Origin: Hormiphora californensis
Taxonomy: Eukaryota > Ctenophora > Tentaculata > Cydippida > Pleurobrachiidae
Direction of reading: 5' to 3'
Assembly: GCA_020137815.1 (NCBI GenBank)
Contig: CM035357.1
Span: forward strand, 2,450,432-2,514,431
Length of the DNA: 64,000 bases
The first letter of the stretch is position 1, and each line of letters opens with the position of its first letter. Positions 1-10,861 of this stretch are shown here, piece by piece. The position numbers and the translations under genes are program-made. Under the pieces are notes generated by a model that was given only the letters and a program-made list of their open reading frames with translations, made no database searches and had not been told where the DNA came from.

Positions 1-92
1 TTTTTTCACGCTGCTAGATTTACATCGTTCGCTTTTACTTTTCGATGTTTTACTTCAAAAGGTTTTCCAATATTATCCAAGAACCTCTCTAG

Positions 93-1889
93 ATACATGC
101 AGGATGGTAACCTGCTAATACACTCCAACTTCAAATACACAATGGGACTCTACAACCTAGTGAACGCCATAGCAACCAAAACAACTCCCATAGTGGTCGT
201 ATCACATGACAGGAACACCTTTTCTGTGAACAGAGTAGTCCACCATCAAGCCAGTGAACTACCCCTGGCAATTATTGGTTACAATGTTTCCACCTATTTT
301 ATGAGGTATGCAAGTGTATTAGCAGCTTCATCCAAAGCAATATTGGGTGTGTGATTTTAGAGGGGCTAACACCAAGGGTGGGACGTGCCAAAATACCTCG
401 TAACCAGAATGTATTTGCAAATAAAATTAGTAATGTCCATAACTCATTTATTGGATTGTTTAATTTCCTCGCAGGTCCGATTTCAACCGTGTGTTTAACG
501 GCAGCAAACTATCCCGGAAGAGGTTCTATGTAATAGATCAGAACGGTTACATAGTCCATACCCATCGTAACGATAGGGTAGTAGGGAAGTTTATCGGGTT
601 ATTGGAACCTTGTGCAGTCAGACTCATGACGGAAGAAGGTATCAACTTGTGATAGGGGTCCCATTGACCTAAAGCCCAATTTCTAGGCCTTTTAAAAGAA
701 TACTCCAACTTCACAATTGTGACTTTATCAGGTATATTTCGGTACTACGAGCAGGGTCAATGTTTCCACCAGTGCGAGAGAGACCCCTCGAAGCCTGCTG
801 TCCCGACTTCGTCCGCCCTTCCAACTTTTAAACACATCATATCAACAGCTGCAGAGGTACGGGATTGATGTCAAATAGAAAATCTCTACCTCTAAATTGA
901 ACTGACTGTAATTTTCCTTGATCAATGTGCATCTCTTAAGATGGAAATGCATCGCATCATTGATTTATCAGTCATTGGCTTGAAAGTTATTCATATAGCC
1001 TTCCACCCTTTACCCCCAGTGAACGGGATGTTATTCTTACATTTCCTAGGTCCTGTTTGCTGGTCGTGGTGGCCGGTATTATACAGTTGGGCCTCGATTT
1101 ACCATAACATTTCCTAGGTCCTGTTTGCCGGTGGTCGGATCCTTTACATTGTAATATCTGCTCTGTTGTCGACAGTCCTCTCCCACGAACGTTTACAATG
1201 TTGTAGGTAAGGGCCCGCTAAAACATACCGGTTTTTAATATTTTTGACACTGCTGTTACAGGTTTGAGCTGTTTTACCAGCGAGTCAAGACACTCCCCGA
1301 GTACACGACGATCCTCAACTCTGGTTGTGTTGAATATTCCGTATCACCCATAAGGGGCACCAATCTACTGCTACTAAGTAAGCTCTTTATTAACTACACC
1401 AATCTATAATTGGGCTAGTAAAATCAGAAATTGATCTTTCGGTGTGAATATACTATTTGGATCTAGTGAACATGAATATAATCAGCCTGATATTGATCTC
1501 AATCCTACTTCAGTTGCCCCAGTAACATCAGATACATGTGTCTGCAAGGAGGATCCAATAACTCTACTGCCACCGAAACCTAAATCTGTGGGTCCCTGCA
1601 CGATAAACGACTCCAATTATATCAGCAGGTAGGTTTTTAGTACCATAATTGCCATATGTTTAATGCCTTGAGTCAAGAGCAATCAAAATCTCAAAGATCT
1701 CAATACAACGGTGATACCTCAATAAGCTAACTAATAACTCCCCTCAGGTACAAATGTAGTGATGAGATGGCGTACGAACACGAGAGACGTCCCGATACAA
1801 GTTCAGCAGGTGCAACTCATAATAACCGGACTGCTTTAGTGACTATTTTAACTTACTTTATTTTACTAAGGTTGCCATTATTTTGTTGA
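93..1889 (+). CDS. Voltage-gated calcium channel alpha2/delta subunit, C-terminal part (7 exons, 5' end outside window)
   Basis: Seven exons join in phase: ~93-305, 475-638, 732-856, 1118-1206, 1262-1377, 1514-1628 and 1748-1889 (stop TGA 1887-1889), about 320 codons. All junctions are GT-AG. The translation carries hallmarks of the alpha2/delta C-terminal half. These are a Cache-like stretch (LPLAIIGYNVST, then FYVIDQNGYIV...VGKFIGLLEP), a Cys-containing segment GQCFHQCERD, a hydrophobic helix (ILYIVISALLSTVLS), the motif RGTNLLLL before a CVC pair, and a final hydrophobic tail ending LLRLPLFC-stop, as expected for GPI attachment or a membrane anchor. In this family the delta part anchors the extracellular alpha2 part and raises surface expression of CaV channels. 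The VWA domain would lie left of the window. The first exon start is uncertain (acceptor at 91-92, or one at 60-61). Paralogue type (1 to 4) cannot be decided. The P450 follows on the same strand after 470 bp. Confidence 0.86.
1038..1130 (+). repeat. Duplicated 3' splice site with a MITE-end remnant
   Basis: The string ACATTTCCTAGGTCCTG plus TTTGC occurs twice, 68 bp apart (near 1039 and 1107). The second copy supplies the acceptor of the exon at 1118. Between them, 1083-1101 resembles one end of the pogo-like MITE family of this window (ACAGTTGGGCCTCGATTTA). Use of the first acceptor at phase 0 would run into a TAA near 1152. Confidence 0.65.
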
Positions 1890-2203
1890 TAAACTATTGT
1901 TTTTAACTAATTAGTCTGAATCTGACGGGGCTCTCTCACAGCTGTCACCGAGTGGTTTAAATTTTTATTTTTGGAGTGACTTTGTATTGATATTATAGCT
2001 CTTTTTTTACACAAATCACCAATGCTTATAAACATTGCATACGTCTGGCGGCACCGACCCGATCTGACTTTCCGGAAAAACTATCTCCGTGATTTACCCG
2101 TAAGTTGAGGCGTGTGTTTTTTATTGCGGGCGTAGGCGTTTCACACGCAAATTTTTAATACTGAGAGTTGAGAAATCGGAGGAGAGAGGATTGTTAGAGA
2201 TAG
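1890..2203. other. Intergenic: 3' flank of alpha2/delta gene and 5' flank of P450 gene
   Basis: No coding exon is seen here. No clear AATAAA follows the alpha2/delta stop within this stretch. A TATA-like ATAGCTCTTTTTTTA and AT-rich sequence precede the GA tract, but no promoter can be assigned. Confidence 0.5.
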
Positions 2204-2228
2204 AAAAAGAGAGAGAGAGGGAGAGAGA

Positions 2229-2280
<52 letters not shown>
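2204..2280. repeat. (GA)n microsatellite just upstream of the P450 start
   Basis: Nearly pure GA dinucleotides ending about 80 bp before the preferred ATG at 2361. It may lie in the 5' UTR or proximal promoter. Similar GA/CT tracts recur throughout the window, so a regulatory role is not implied. Confidence 0.95.
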
Positions 2281-2282
<2 letters not shown>

Positions 2283-2360
2283 CAAGGTTTTCAAATTGTG
2301 CCAGCACAGCACACCTCAGCCCTCAGTCGTAGTCGTGTCACACTTCCTACGTTTTACAAC

Positions 2361-3866
2361 ATGTTTCTCTTGGTCGGGGTAATCGTCATTGCCTCCATTT
2401 ACTACTCATATGATACCGTCACCAAGTGGCTTTACGCCAGGCGATTCAACCACATCCCTGGACCCCCTGTTGTATCCTTCCTGAAGGGCCATGGACCGAT
2501 TTTGGGAAAAGCAAAAATGAAGAACGCATTCCTGGACTGTTTCGTTGACTGGGTCCAGACATACGGTGAGACCTTCCAGTTTAGGATCCGGACCCGGCCC
2601 GTTATTTTCACAGTTGAACCTGCCGCCCTGAGGACTATCTTCCAGGACGTGGATAACTTCACAAAGGTGGACCACTTGCCCAACAGGGCTCTCTTCGGAC
2701 AACGGATAACAGGACTTTACAGTGTGCTAACTGGTGGAGGTCAGGAGTGGGCCATAAAGAGAAGGATCATGAGCACGTTCTTCCAGAAACAAAATATGAC
2801 CCATTTGTACCCCAAACTAGCTCCCCTCATGGACAGGCTCCTGGAGACCAAAATTAAACCATGGGTAGCGAGGAATCAAGTTGTCGATATACACGAGTTG
2901 AGCACCATGATATTCTCCGCTCTCCCGGGGGTCCTGGGTCTGGATTGTCCCATGGGTGTAGATGAACCCGAGGAAATTGGAAAGAGAATCAACATTCTAC
3001 TGGATGTGATCCCAGTCCAGTTGGTTGATATCAACAAGATATTTGGAAGTAAGGACGCCCAGGAGGCGCTCAGGTTAAAAGGTGCCACTGTTAGTATGGT
3101 GATCCAGATGAGAATGATGGGGAAGAAGATGATTGCTGAGAAGAGGAAGGAGATGGACGGATGGGAGGGGCAGAACCCAGATGATGATTTGTTAGCGTGG
3201 CTGATAACGGCTAATGATGCAGCAGGTCTGAGTGATGAGGAGGTTGTTGATGACATTATGACGGTATACCTGGTAATGGACAACATGTCCAAACAGATTG
3301 GATCTCTGATGGTGTACATGATAAACTACCCGGAAGTGTACCAGAAGATGGTGGAGGAGTTGAGAGAGGTTGAACTGACAGGACCCAGATCCCTCAACAA
3401 GTTGACCTACACAGAGATGGTTCTGTTGGAATCCCTTAGGATGACTCCCGTCCTGCTAAGGGGAACGAGGTGGCTGAAAAATCCTGTTAATATCGGAGGG
3501 TTTAATGTCCCAGGTGATTGCCAGTTCCAGTACAGCCAGTATGTTCTGCACAGAAATAAAAAATACTGGAAGAATCCCAGGGAGTTTGATCCAGAGCGGT
3601 TTAGGAACGGCGTTCCGAATGTAGATTCCATGACGTACATGCCGTTTTTGTCGGGACCACGGGCATGTTTAGGTCGGCACGTTGCTATGGTTTCAATGAA
3701 GCTTATGCTCTCTACAATCGCTAGGAATTACGATTTAACACCGCAGCCGGTAGTTGGACGTCCTCCTAAAATCGTTCAAACCATGGCCGTCAGCCGTTTG
3801 GAGGGTGGGCCCTTTTATCACTTCAAACCTCTCTACAATAGCAAGGAGGTGCAAGAGTGCAATTGA
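2361..3866 (+). CDS. Cytochrome P450, microsomal, CYP46-like, single exon
   Basis: The start at 2361 gives 501 residues beginning with a membrane anchor (MFLLVGVIVIASIYYSY). An in-frame ATG at 2298 would add 21 polar residues before the anchor and is less likely. P450 landmarks follow in order: hinge IPGPP (33-36), the C-helix region WAIKRRIMSTFF, K-helix ESLR (357-360, ExxR intact), PERF (411-414), and the haem loop FLSGPRACLG with Cys436. Overall it looks like the CYP46 (cholesterol 24-hydroxylase) group of CYP clan 4/46. Oddity: the I-helix reads LVMDNMS at 304-310 where the family has AGHETS, so both the acidic residue and the Thr used for oxygen activation are replaced. No introns interrupt the gene. 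Two AATAAA signals follow at 3886 and 3897. Substrate unknown; P450s of this type act in the ER with NADPH-P450 reductase. Confidence 0.93.
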   Translation: MFLLVGVIVIASIYYSYDTVTKWLYARRFNHIPGPPVVSFLKGHGPILGKAKMKNAFLDCFVDWVQTYGETFQFRIRTRPVIFTVEPAALRTIFQDVDNFTKVDHLPNRALFGQRITGLYSVLTGGGQEWAIKRRIMSTFFQKQNMTHLYPKLAPLMDRLLETKIKPWVARNQVVDIHELSTMIFSALPGVLGLDCPMGVDEPEEIGKRINILLDVIPVQLVDINKIFGSKDAQEALRLKGATVSMVIQMRMMGKKMIAEKRKEMDGWEGQNPDDDLLAWLITANDAAGLSDEEVVDDIMTVYLVMDNMSKQIGSLMVYMINYPEVYQKMVEELREVELTGPRSLNKLTYTEMVLLESLRMTPVLLRGTRWLKNPVNIGGFNVPGDCQFQYSQYVLHRNKKYWKNPREFDPERFRNGVPNVDSMTYMPFLSGPRACLGRHVAMVSMKLMLSTIARNYDLTPQPVVGRPPKIVQTMAVSRLEGGPFYHFKPLYNSKEVQECN

Positions 3867-3885
3867 TTGACAATGCAATATTGAC

Positions 3886-3902
3886 AATAAATTGATAATA
3901 AA
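3886..3902 (+). terminator. Polyadenylation signals of the P450 gene
   Basis: Two AATAAA hexamers, 3886-3891 and 3897-3902, lie 20 to 36 bp after the stop codon. Confidence 0.75.
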
Positions 3903-4225
3903 CTGTTGTTGCCTAGGCAATGAACACTAATTACTTGGGGACGCGGTAAGATAATGGCTAAAGGCGACTAAAAAGACCCTAAAAATAAATTTTTATGTGC
4001 TGTGTGAAAGAGTATATTTCAAAGTGGTGTGTTATTATATTTATTGATTAACTTCTAATTGATCAACTTCTTCTATTTTGTTCGTTTTATCAAGTCTTTT
4101 CGTCACTGTCAAGTCATTATCAAAGTATGGGAATATTCACAGTCAAACGTCAGTTTACCGGACTCTTGGGAACGGTAAGCGGTAAACTTTAGGGTGTTTT
4201 GTGCAGTAGTAGTAGTTGTACTTAA

Positions 4226-4892
4226 GGTGACATAGACACCTGGCGCGACCCCCGCACACAGGTGTCCATGTCGGCTCCGCCCCCTAAAAAAGGGTCGTGT
4301 CTTTCAAGGCTTTTTGCACGCGATCCACTGGACCGATTTGCATCCGGTTTGTCGCAAAAGACTACAAATTGATCCTAATATACTGGAAAATACCCGAGAA
4401 GTTTGTCTGTCAACAGGAAGTGGGTCAAAATTGACACTGAAGTCAAATCTATAATCTGGCTTCTGAGCCTTTTTGCACCACTCCCAGGCGGTTAAGGCAG
4501 CGGATTACGGGGGCCCGGATGAGACTGAGTCTGACGATATTGGGAGATAGGTTGAGGCCTTGTGAGTACTGGAAAATACCCGGCATCAAATTCTGATGCT
4601 AATTGCATCAACATATCTCCCAATATCTTCTAAATCGCATGGGCGTAGTGCAGAAACTCTCGGAAGTCAGATTGTAGATTTGACTTCAGTGTCAATTTTG
4701 ACCCACTTTCTGCTGACAGACAAACTTCTCGGGTATTCTCCAGTAAACTAGGACCAATTTGCAGTCTTTTGTGACAAACTGGATGCAAATCGGTCCAGTG
4801 GATCGCGTGCAACATCCCCAAGAAACTACCCTTTTTGGGGCGGAGCCGACACCTGTGTGCGGGGGTCGCGCCAGGTGTCTATGTATGTCACC
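4226..4892. mobile_element. Foldback element (long imperfect inverted repeat)
   Basis: The left arm starts GGTGACATAGACACCTGGCG and the right arm ends with its complement (CCAGGTGTCTATGTATGTCACC, 4872-4892). Arms of about 220 bp pair, with further inner pairing around GATATTGGGAGATA. There is no coding capacity. The family is not recognised. Confidence 0.75.
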
Positions 4893-5510
4893 AATAGTAG
4901 TACCAGTGGTACACCCGCGTCCCGCACACGTGTTCCTTTTATTTAGACCAGTACGGTTCATGTAACTTTAGTAAAATCTATTGCCATTCACCATTGAGCC
5001 AACGCAACGTCCCTGCTGCACTGGCCAACTCTAATAAAGCAGCCTAACATCGAACCCAAGCGACGCGACAACCCTACATGGATGCTGATGGCACATATGC
5101 ACTTACTGCTTTCAATTTCATAATAATGATTATCAGTGTGTGATCGAATAGGAGGGCCATGATATAATTCCTTGAAGGTCATTGCAATTCATTTCAATCA
5201 CAATTACCGTCACTGAATATATTCGTCACGCATCTCTGCATTTCGTGGACGTCAAATAATATGATAAAACACAATCAACAATGACAATGGTATGAATGCA
5301 TATAGCGTGATCATAATACCACTCACTCTCGGGCCTGTTGTCTATCTCATTAATATGTTGAGTGGTCTTTTATTTTGTGAAAATCACCCACATTGTGAGA
5401 TCCTTCACATTGTGAGATCCTTCACATGGGTGCTTGTAGTGAGAATACGGTATCGGTTTAACAATCAACACGGTAAAACAAGGCCCAAGCGGGGCCAATC
5501 AGCGTATCTT
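4893..5510. other. Intergenic, no gene seen
   Basis: Only a short direct repeat (CACATTGTGAGATCCTT, twice, about 5391-5426) stands out. Confidence 0.5.
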
Positions 5511-6080
5511 CACTACAAGGGCAAATTTTGATTTGCCGCAGACGCCGTCCAGACGCCATCTACATTCTACACTACACGCCGTCCAGACGTCGTCTAAACG
5601 GGTTTTCCGTCTGGACGGCGTGTAGACGGCGTCAGAAAGAGTCAGACGGGCTTGAAACGGACGTTTTAAACGGGCGTCTGAAACGGTCTCTACCCGTTTA
5701 GACGGAATTGGTCGAAATTGCAGATGGAAACCGAACCCGTCTCACGCACGTCTGAACGTCACCAATAGAAACTCCGTCTCCAGCCCGTATAATGGATCAG
5801 ACAACGTCTGGAGCAACCGTCAGACGTGTTTGAGACGTGTTTGGTTTCTGAGGTTCCATCTGATTTCAGACGTTGCATGCGTCTGATTTCGTCCAATTCC
5901 GTCTAACTTCGTTAAGACGGGTAGAGACAGTTTCAGACGGCCGTTTTTCAAGCCCGCCTGGGCGCCTGACTCCGTCTGACACCGCGTCTACACGCCTTTC
6001 AGACGCCGTCCAGACGAAAAACCCGTCTAGACGTGTACCGTCTGGACGACGTCTGCGGCAAATCAAAATTTTCCCACTGC
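5511..6080. mobile_element. Foldback element filled with CGTCTGGACG-type palindromes
   Basis: The left end (CTACAAGGGCAAATTTTGAT) and right end (ATCAAAATTTTCCCACTGCA) are imperfect inverted repeats followed by GCCGCAGACG. The interior holds more than twenty copies of short motifs of the form CGTCYRGACG or GTCTGAAACG in both orientations. The left end CACTACAA recalls CACTA elements, but the right end does not match well, so the superfamily is left open. Confidence 0.7.
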
Positions 6081-6659
6081 AAACACCACTGTAAGATTAA
6101 CCCGGGCAGCTGAGTCTGACGCCGGACGCCACTATCAGTATCACTGATAGTGCTGCAGTGTCCCACTCTGCAACTCCGAGTCCCAATTTGTACCGTACAA
6201 ACTCCAAGGGAGGAGACACACTGTGACTGAAGTTGTTCGCGCGCGATGACATATGAGATCTCAACTGAAGTTCGAAGTTTCGCGGAAGTCAACTATTGTT
6301 GACTGAGAAATCATTTTCAAGAGGGTAATTTCTTCAAGCTGGTAGTGGTACATCTCTCGATCTCGATGTGTCCTTTAACTTCAGTGTAACTCCTCCCTAA
6401 TATTTAAAGTTAAAAACGTTTCCTTGCAATGAAAAATAAATATTCATTCACAGTTACACAATATGCAATACAATATATCTCTCAAAACTTATTTCTTCGT
6501 ATTTCAAATGTAATTTTATGTAATCAATATCAATCACTACAAGTGCATTGCAGAGATATTGACTTGGAGATTCACTCCACTACCGTCGGTTCGGGTCGGT
6601 TAGAATCTATAGTCGAATTTTTTATTTAAGCGACAGGCCACCGTACACTCAATCATTAA

Positions 6660-6800
6660 CTATAATTGGTCATATGTATCTCCGGTTTCTAATAAGATAA
6701 AGACTTGATCCTGGTTGCGTTGGAAAGATGAAATTTTTATCTTTCCAATAGCACCGGAATAGTCTCTATCTTATCAGGAACCGGCGCAGCGGCCTTTCGC
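6660..6800. mobile_element. Small foldback (CTCCGGTTCCTGATAAGATA family)
   Basis: TCTCCGGTTTCTAATAAGAT near 6680 pairs with ATCTTATCAGGAACCGG near 6767. A related element lies at 55909-56113. Confidence 0.6.
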
Positions 6801-6890
6801 TTAGATAAAAAAATTAGATTTTAACTTAGATTTTCTCAATTCTCAATTTCAAAATGAAAATCTAGAGACGGAGATCAAGATGTCACTATA

Positions 6891-6957
6891 ATAAAATGTT
6901 CTAAAGAATTAGTTACATCATCATAATCATGTAACTAATTCTTTAGAACATTTTATA
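6891..6957. mobile_element. Perfect hairpin MITE
   Basis: A 28-bp stem (ATAAAATGTTCTAAAGAATT... and its complement) closes on a 10-nt loop CATCATAATC. It is a minimal palindrome with no coding capacity. Confidence 0.75.
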
Positions 6958-8012
6958 ACACAACTGGCGAGTTAGCGAGTGACAGCATGACATTATGACA
7001 AATTTGATCATTTTAATAGAAGTTTTATCTAAGCATTCAGTATTTTATTATTGCATATTTCATTTGAATTGCATATATTATCCAATCAATTCTATCTGAT
7101 AACACGAATAATCTGACAATGGTTCTATCGACGAGGGCCGCACAATTAATGCCCCAATGTACTGCAGCTCTATACACCTGTCAGAGCATGATTGGCCTGA
7201 CCCTATTCGCGAGAACTGTGGTCAGAGCATTGACCTGACAAATATATACTTGCTCCAGTTGTGTATTGTAATTTGTAAGCACTCAGTTCGCTGCCCGACA
7301 GAAAATATAGTTACTATGAATATCTCTCTGACATACTTTGACATAATCTGACTGTCTCTCTGACTGTCTCTCTGAATACTCTGACTGTCTCTCTGATATA
7401 CTCCGACTGTCTCTATGACTGTCTCTCTGCTCTATCACATTAAAGTTCACAGCAGGATTATATCTCTCACTCTCATTATTTCAGCTGATAGCTCAATTCA
7501 CAAAATCTCCGTAGAACTTGGCAGCGATGTTTCGTTTTGCTGTTGGAATGAGACTCGCAAGAGAGGATGCAGACGTGCCGGCAAGGGATGTCGTGCTCTC
7601 CGCACCAAATCCACGTCCTCCTCCTCCACCTCCCGCAGTTTTTCTGTTGGAAGAGGGTCATATTAGAAATGATACAACATAATATAAGTCCAATAATCAA
7701 TATGACGTACTGTCACTGATAATAGATACTGGTCAGGTATCGTCAGCACAATGACGATACTTGACCTCAGCTCTCCTCGCTCCCTTTCGGATGGCTTATT
7801 ATAGAGTGGTCAATCAATCAAAGTTACTGCACAGTGGGTAGTTATCCCACCCTGGTAGGGGACGTATGGTTCGTGCAAGATAATCAGAGAGAGAAAAAGA
7901 GGGAGAGGGGAGAGGGATACTAACAGATACTCGTACAGAGATAGGGGGTCAAGGAGAAAGAGAGATACAGACGTTTCAATGGTTCTACTATACCACAATT
8001 TTAATAAGCCAA
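6958..8012. other. Intergenic; short tandem GACTGTCTCTCT repeats at about 7350-7430
   Basis: No exon is recognised. The motif GACTGTCTCTCT recurs five times between 7350 and 7430. The phrase GTCAGAGCATTGGCCTGAC, or variants, appears at about 7180-7240 and again near 11090, 11520, 17795 and 23497, marking a dispersed repeat. Confidence 0.5.
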
Positions 8013-8059
8013 TGAGTTTCATGACCAGGACCACACTTGTGGTAATGGTCATGAAACTC
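8013..8059. repeat. Hairpin
   Basis: GAGTTTCATGACCA (8013) pairs with TGGTCATGAAACTC (8046-8059) across a 20-nt loop. Confidence 0.65.
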
Positions 8060-8814
8060 ACTCACTCATGAAAGAAAGTACTACCACATGCCCTTTCTTT
8101 CATAGTGCAGACAGAATTTGATTGTGTCTTTAGTGAAAAAGCTGCAGTTGGTAAATATTAGGTGCTGCTAAATATAAGCAGCTGCAGCTTCTTTGAACGA
8201 TAAACAGCAGCTTTTAGAAAATGTGTGTGTTATTAAATAAATTATATGATCACGCTCACGAAATGAATAAAGTCAGGTGCAGCTCAGCTTCTGCCTTTAT
8301 AAACCCCTAAATCTAGACAGAGAGTTTCAATGCACATATTGCTAAGGGAATTACTTAGAACATTTTCTTAAACAGCTGTCGTAACAGTAGCAGTTTTAAA
8401 TCTGTGACACAGTTAACTTGCAGCCGTCGCTGCGAGCGACAATTTAGTCTGTTAAATAACTTCCTCAATAATAAATTTATTAGCTTGTTTCCAGGAACCT
8501 GATTGGCTGATAACCAGTCACGTGACCTAAATAACGAGTTCTGATTGGTTGTTTACTTGTGTTGGTCGGTTCCTGCTTGTTTCATTACCTGTTTCCTCCA
8601 TGACCACCTCCAGCTCCGGCTCCGTTCCCCGTCTTGAAAAGAGTTTCCTTACTGCTCTCTATTGCCACAAATATCTCAGCCGGATTGTTTCGCGTCTCCC
8701 ACTCCATGTCCAGCCCCTTCTGCTTGCACCGTGGACACTTCTTTTGCCCTGAAACTGAGGCTAACACATCAAAATACCGGGATATTTCATGCATTGTTAT
8801 TGTCGATATATTAT

Positions 8815-9825
8815 GGCCAGAGGGGGGGGGTCGACCGATTTTTGACCCCTATTTTGGGCCATTTTTGGGGTTACCATCATCTGATAGCGCTTGGCACACC
8901 GGACCAGATGGATAAGACAGAATCGATTTTGCGCAAACGGTCTGGGAGAAAAGTGGGGTTAACTTTTGGCCTGAAATCAATGTAAACCCCATTATTTTAG
9001 GACTGGTAGGGTTTGGGACATCCAATCAAGTGTCAAACGCTTCGTCTTATCAAGAGGGATCACTCTGCTAAGTTTTACACCATTAGTCCAACTGGTCTTT
9101 GAATTATTTGGGGTTTACAAAATCTGGAAAAATCGACATTATGGCTCCCATATACACCCCATTTTTTCACATGGTTAACCACTTTCTGAGAAAACGGCTA
9201 GGATCCAGACCTTGTCGTTTGGCACACTTGTTCTACAGACCAAGGAGCATGAAACATATGTAGCGATTTTTGATTAAGGCCCTCATTCAAAAATTATGGG
9301 GGTTTACAAATGTTTGGTCAGGGAAAATATTATGTAAACCCCCATAATTTTTGAATGAGGGCCTTAATCAAAAATCGCTACATATGTTTCGTGCTCCTTG
9401 GTCTGTAGAACAAGTGTGCCAAACGACAAGGTCTAAATCCTAGCCGTTTTCTCAGAAAGTGGTTAACCATGTGAAAAAATGGGGTGTATATGGGAGCCAT
9501 AATGTCGATTTTTCCAGATTTTGTAAACCCCAAATAATTCAAAGACAAGTTGGACTTATAGAGTAAAACTTTGCAGAGTGATCCCTCTTGATAAGACGAA
9601 GCGTTTGACACTTGATTGGATGTCCCAAACCCTACCAGTCCTAAAATAATGGGGTTTACATTGATTTCAGGCCAAAAGTTAACCCCACTTTTCTCCCAGA
9701 CCGTTTGCGCAAAATCGATTCTGTCTTATCCATCTGGTCCGGTGTGCCAAGCGCTATCAGATGATGGTAACCCCAAAAATGGCCCAAAATAGGGGTCAAA
9801 AATCGGTCGACCCCCCCCTCTGGCC
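8815..9825. mobile_element. 1-kb near-perfect foldback element with TTAT target duplication
   Basis: Two arms of roughly 490 bp are near-perfect inverted copies meeting at about 9325. Terminal bases are GGCCAGAGGGGGG and their complement. TTAT flanks both sides (8811-8814, 9826-9829). The arms carry open stretches (FDPYFGPFLGLP...) only because they are duplicated; no transposase is seen. Confidence 0.85.
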
Positions 9826-10272
9826 TTATGTGATACATACATCATGCATTGTTTTGTGGATGTGGACAAAATTCAATAATTTAGAAGCTTTTAATGTTCA
9901 TTGATATGATCATACTGAGAGTCGAGACAACTAAATATGCTAGTTTTATTCAACTTTTAGAGAAAGAGAGAAAAAGAGCATTTCTCGAGAGACGGCGGGC
10001 CAAGGGTTCGACTCAGGGAGGTTCTGAAGCCATGGTTATTTCTATACTGACACATGACATTAAATTAAAATTAAATGTCATATTATGTCAGTGGAGAAAT
10101 ATAAATTTAAACGAGAGGCGATCGTTAGAAAATTACTCATGTCTCATTATTTCAAATCACACCAGCATGGTCCCAAATTACTAAGTAAGATTTTATTTCA
10201 CTATTATTATGTTGTAATTTCTACTAACGTGATGTATCTCTTCTTGAATGAGCCTGAAGGTGAAGAGCCGGT

Positions 10273-10852
10273 GGTGGGCGGACTCTAGTGCTAACGGACT
10301 CTTTATCTAAATCCAAGGCGGACTCTATATCTAAAAACGGACTCTTTATCTACAGTTAGATTTTGAAAAAAGTTTAGATAAAGAGTCCTCCCTGTGTAGA
10401 CTTTTTAGATAAAGAGTCCGCCCTGTGTAGAATTTTTAGATATTGAGTCCTCTAGTACATTTTGGCGCCAAATCCTCCAACCCGGACTCTATGTCTAAAA
10501 TCCTAACCCAACCCAAAACCTAACCCTAACACTAACCCCCACCCTAACCTCGAACCCAAATAACGGCCCTAACACTTCTAAATTAGTATAGGGGTAAAGC
10601 AAACTCTCGTTTCCGGCCTAACGGCCGAAATCTCGAGTTCGCGGCGAAAGGCGGACTCTATATCTAATTTAGATTTATGTAGATATAGAGTCCACTTTGT
10701 TTAGACTTTTTAGATAAAGAGTCCGCCCTGTGTAGACTTTTTAGATAAAGAGTCCTCCTAGAGTTTAGACTTATTTGGACTCTTTATCTAAATCTAAATT
10801 TAGATATAGAGTCCACTGTAGACTTAGAGTGTAGCACTAGAGTCCGCACACC
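10273..10852. mobile_element. Mutator-like non-autonomous foldback with 9-bp target site duplication
   Basis: AGAGCCGGT occurs directly outside both ends (10264-10272 and 10853-10861). Terminal inverted repeats begin GGTGKGCGGACTCTAGTGCT. The body has at least ten copies, in both orientations, of GGACTCTTTATCTAAA or GGACTCTATATCTAAA, plus a CCCTAA-like patch (about 10500-10570). A 9-bp duplication is the signature of the MuDR/Mutator superfamily. There is no coding capacity. Confidence 0.85.
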
Positions 10853-10861
10853 AGAGCCGGT

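Noticed and set aside
2121-2382. Open frames of Ser-Leu or Arg-Glu repeats over GA tracts (also at 12956-13255, 14640-14966, 58555-58923)
   Set aside because: Translated microsatellites.
2876-3319. Minus-strand open frame of 147 codons
   Set aside because: Shadow of the P450 coding strand; no features of its own.
8549-9838. Several open frames shared at 8662-8985 and 9656-9838
   Set aside because: They are the two arms of one foldback element and so read alike; no protein family is recognisable.
10495-10575. Telomere (CCCTAA-like run)
   Set aside because: Degenerate, short and internal to a Mutator-like element; not a chromosome end. The TTAGGG-like run at 58083-58128 is likewise degenerate.
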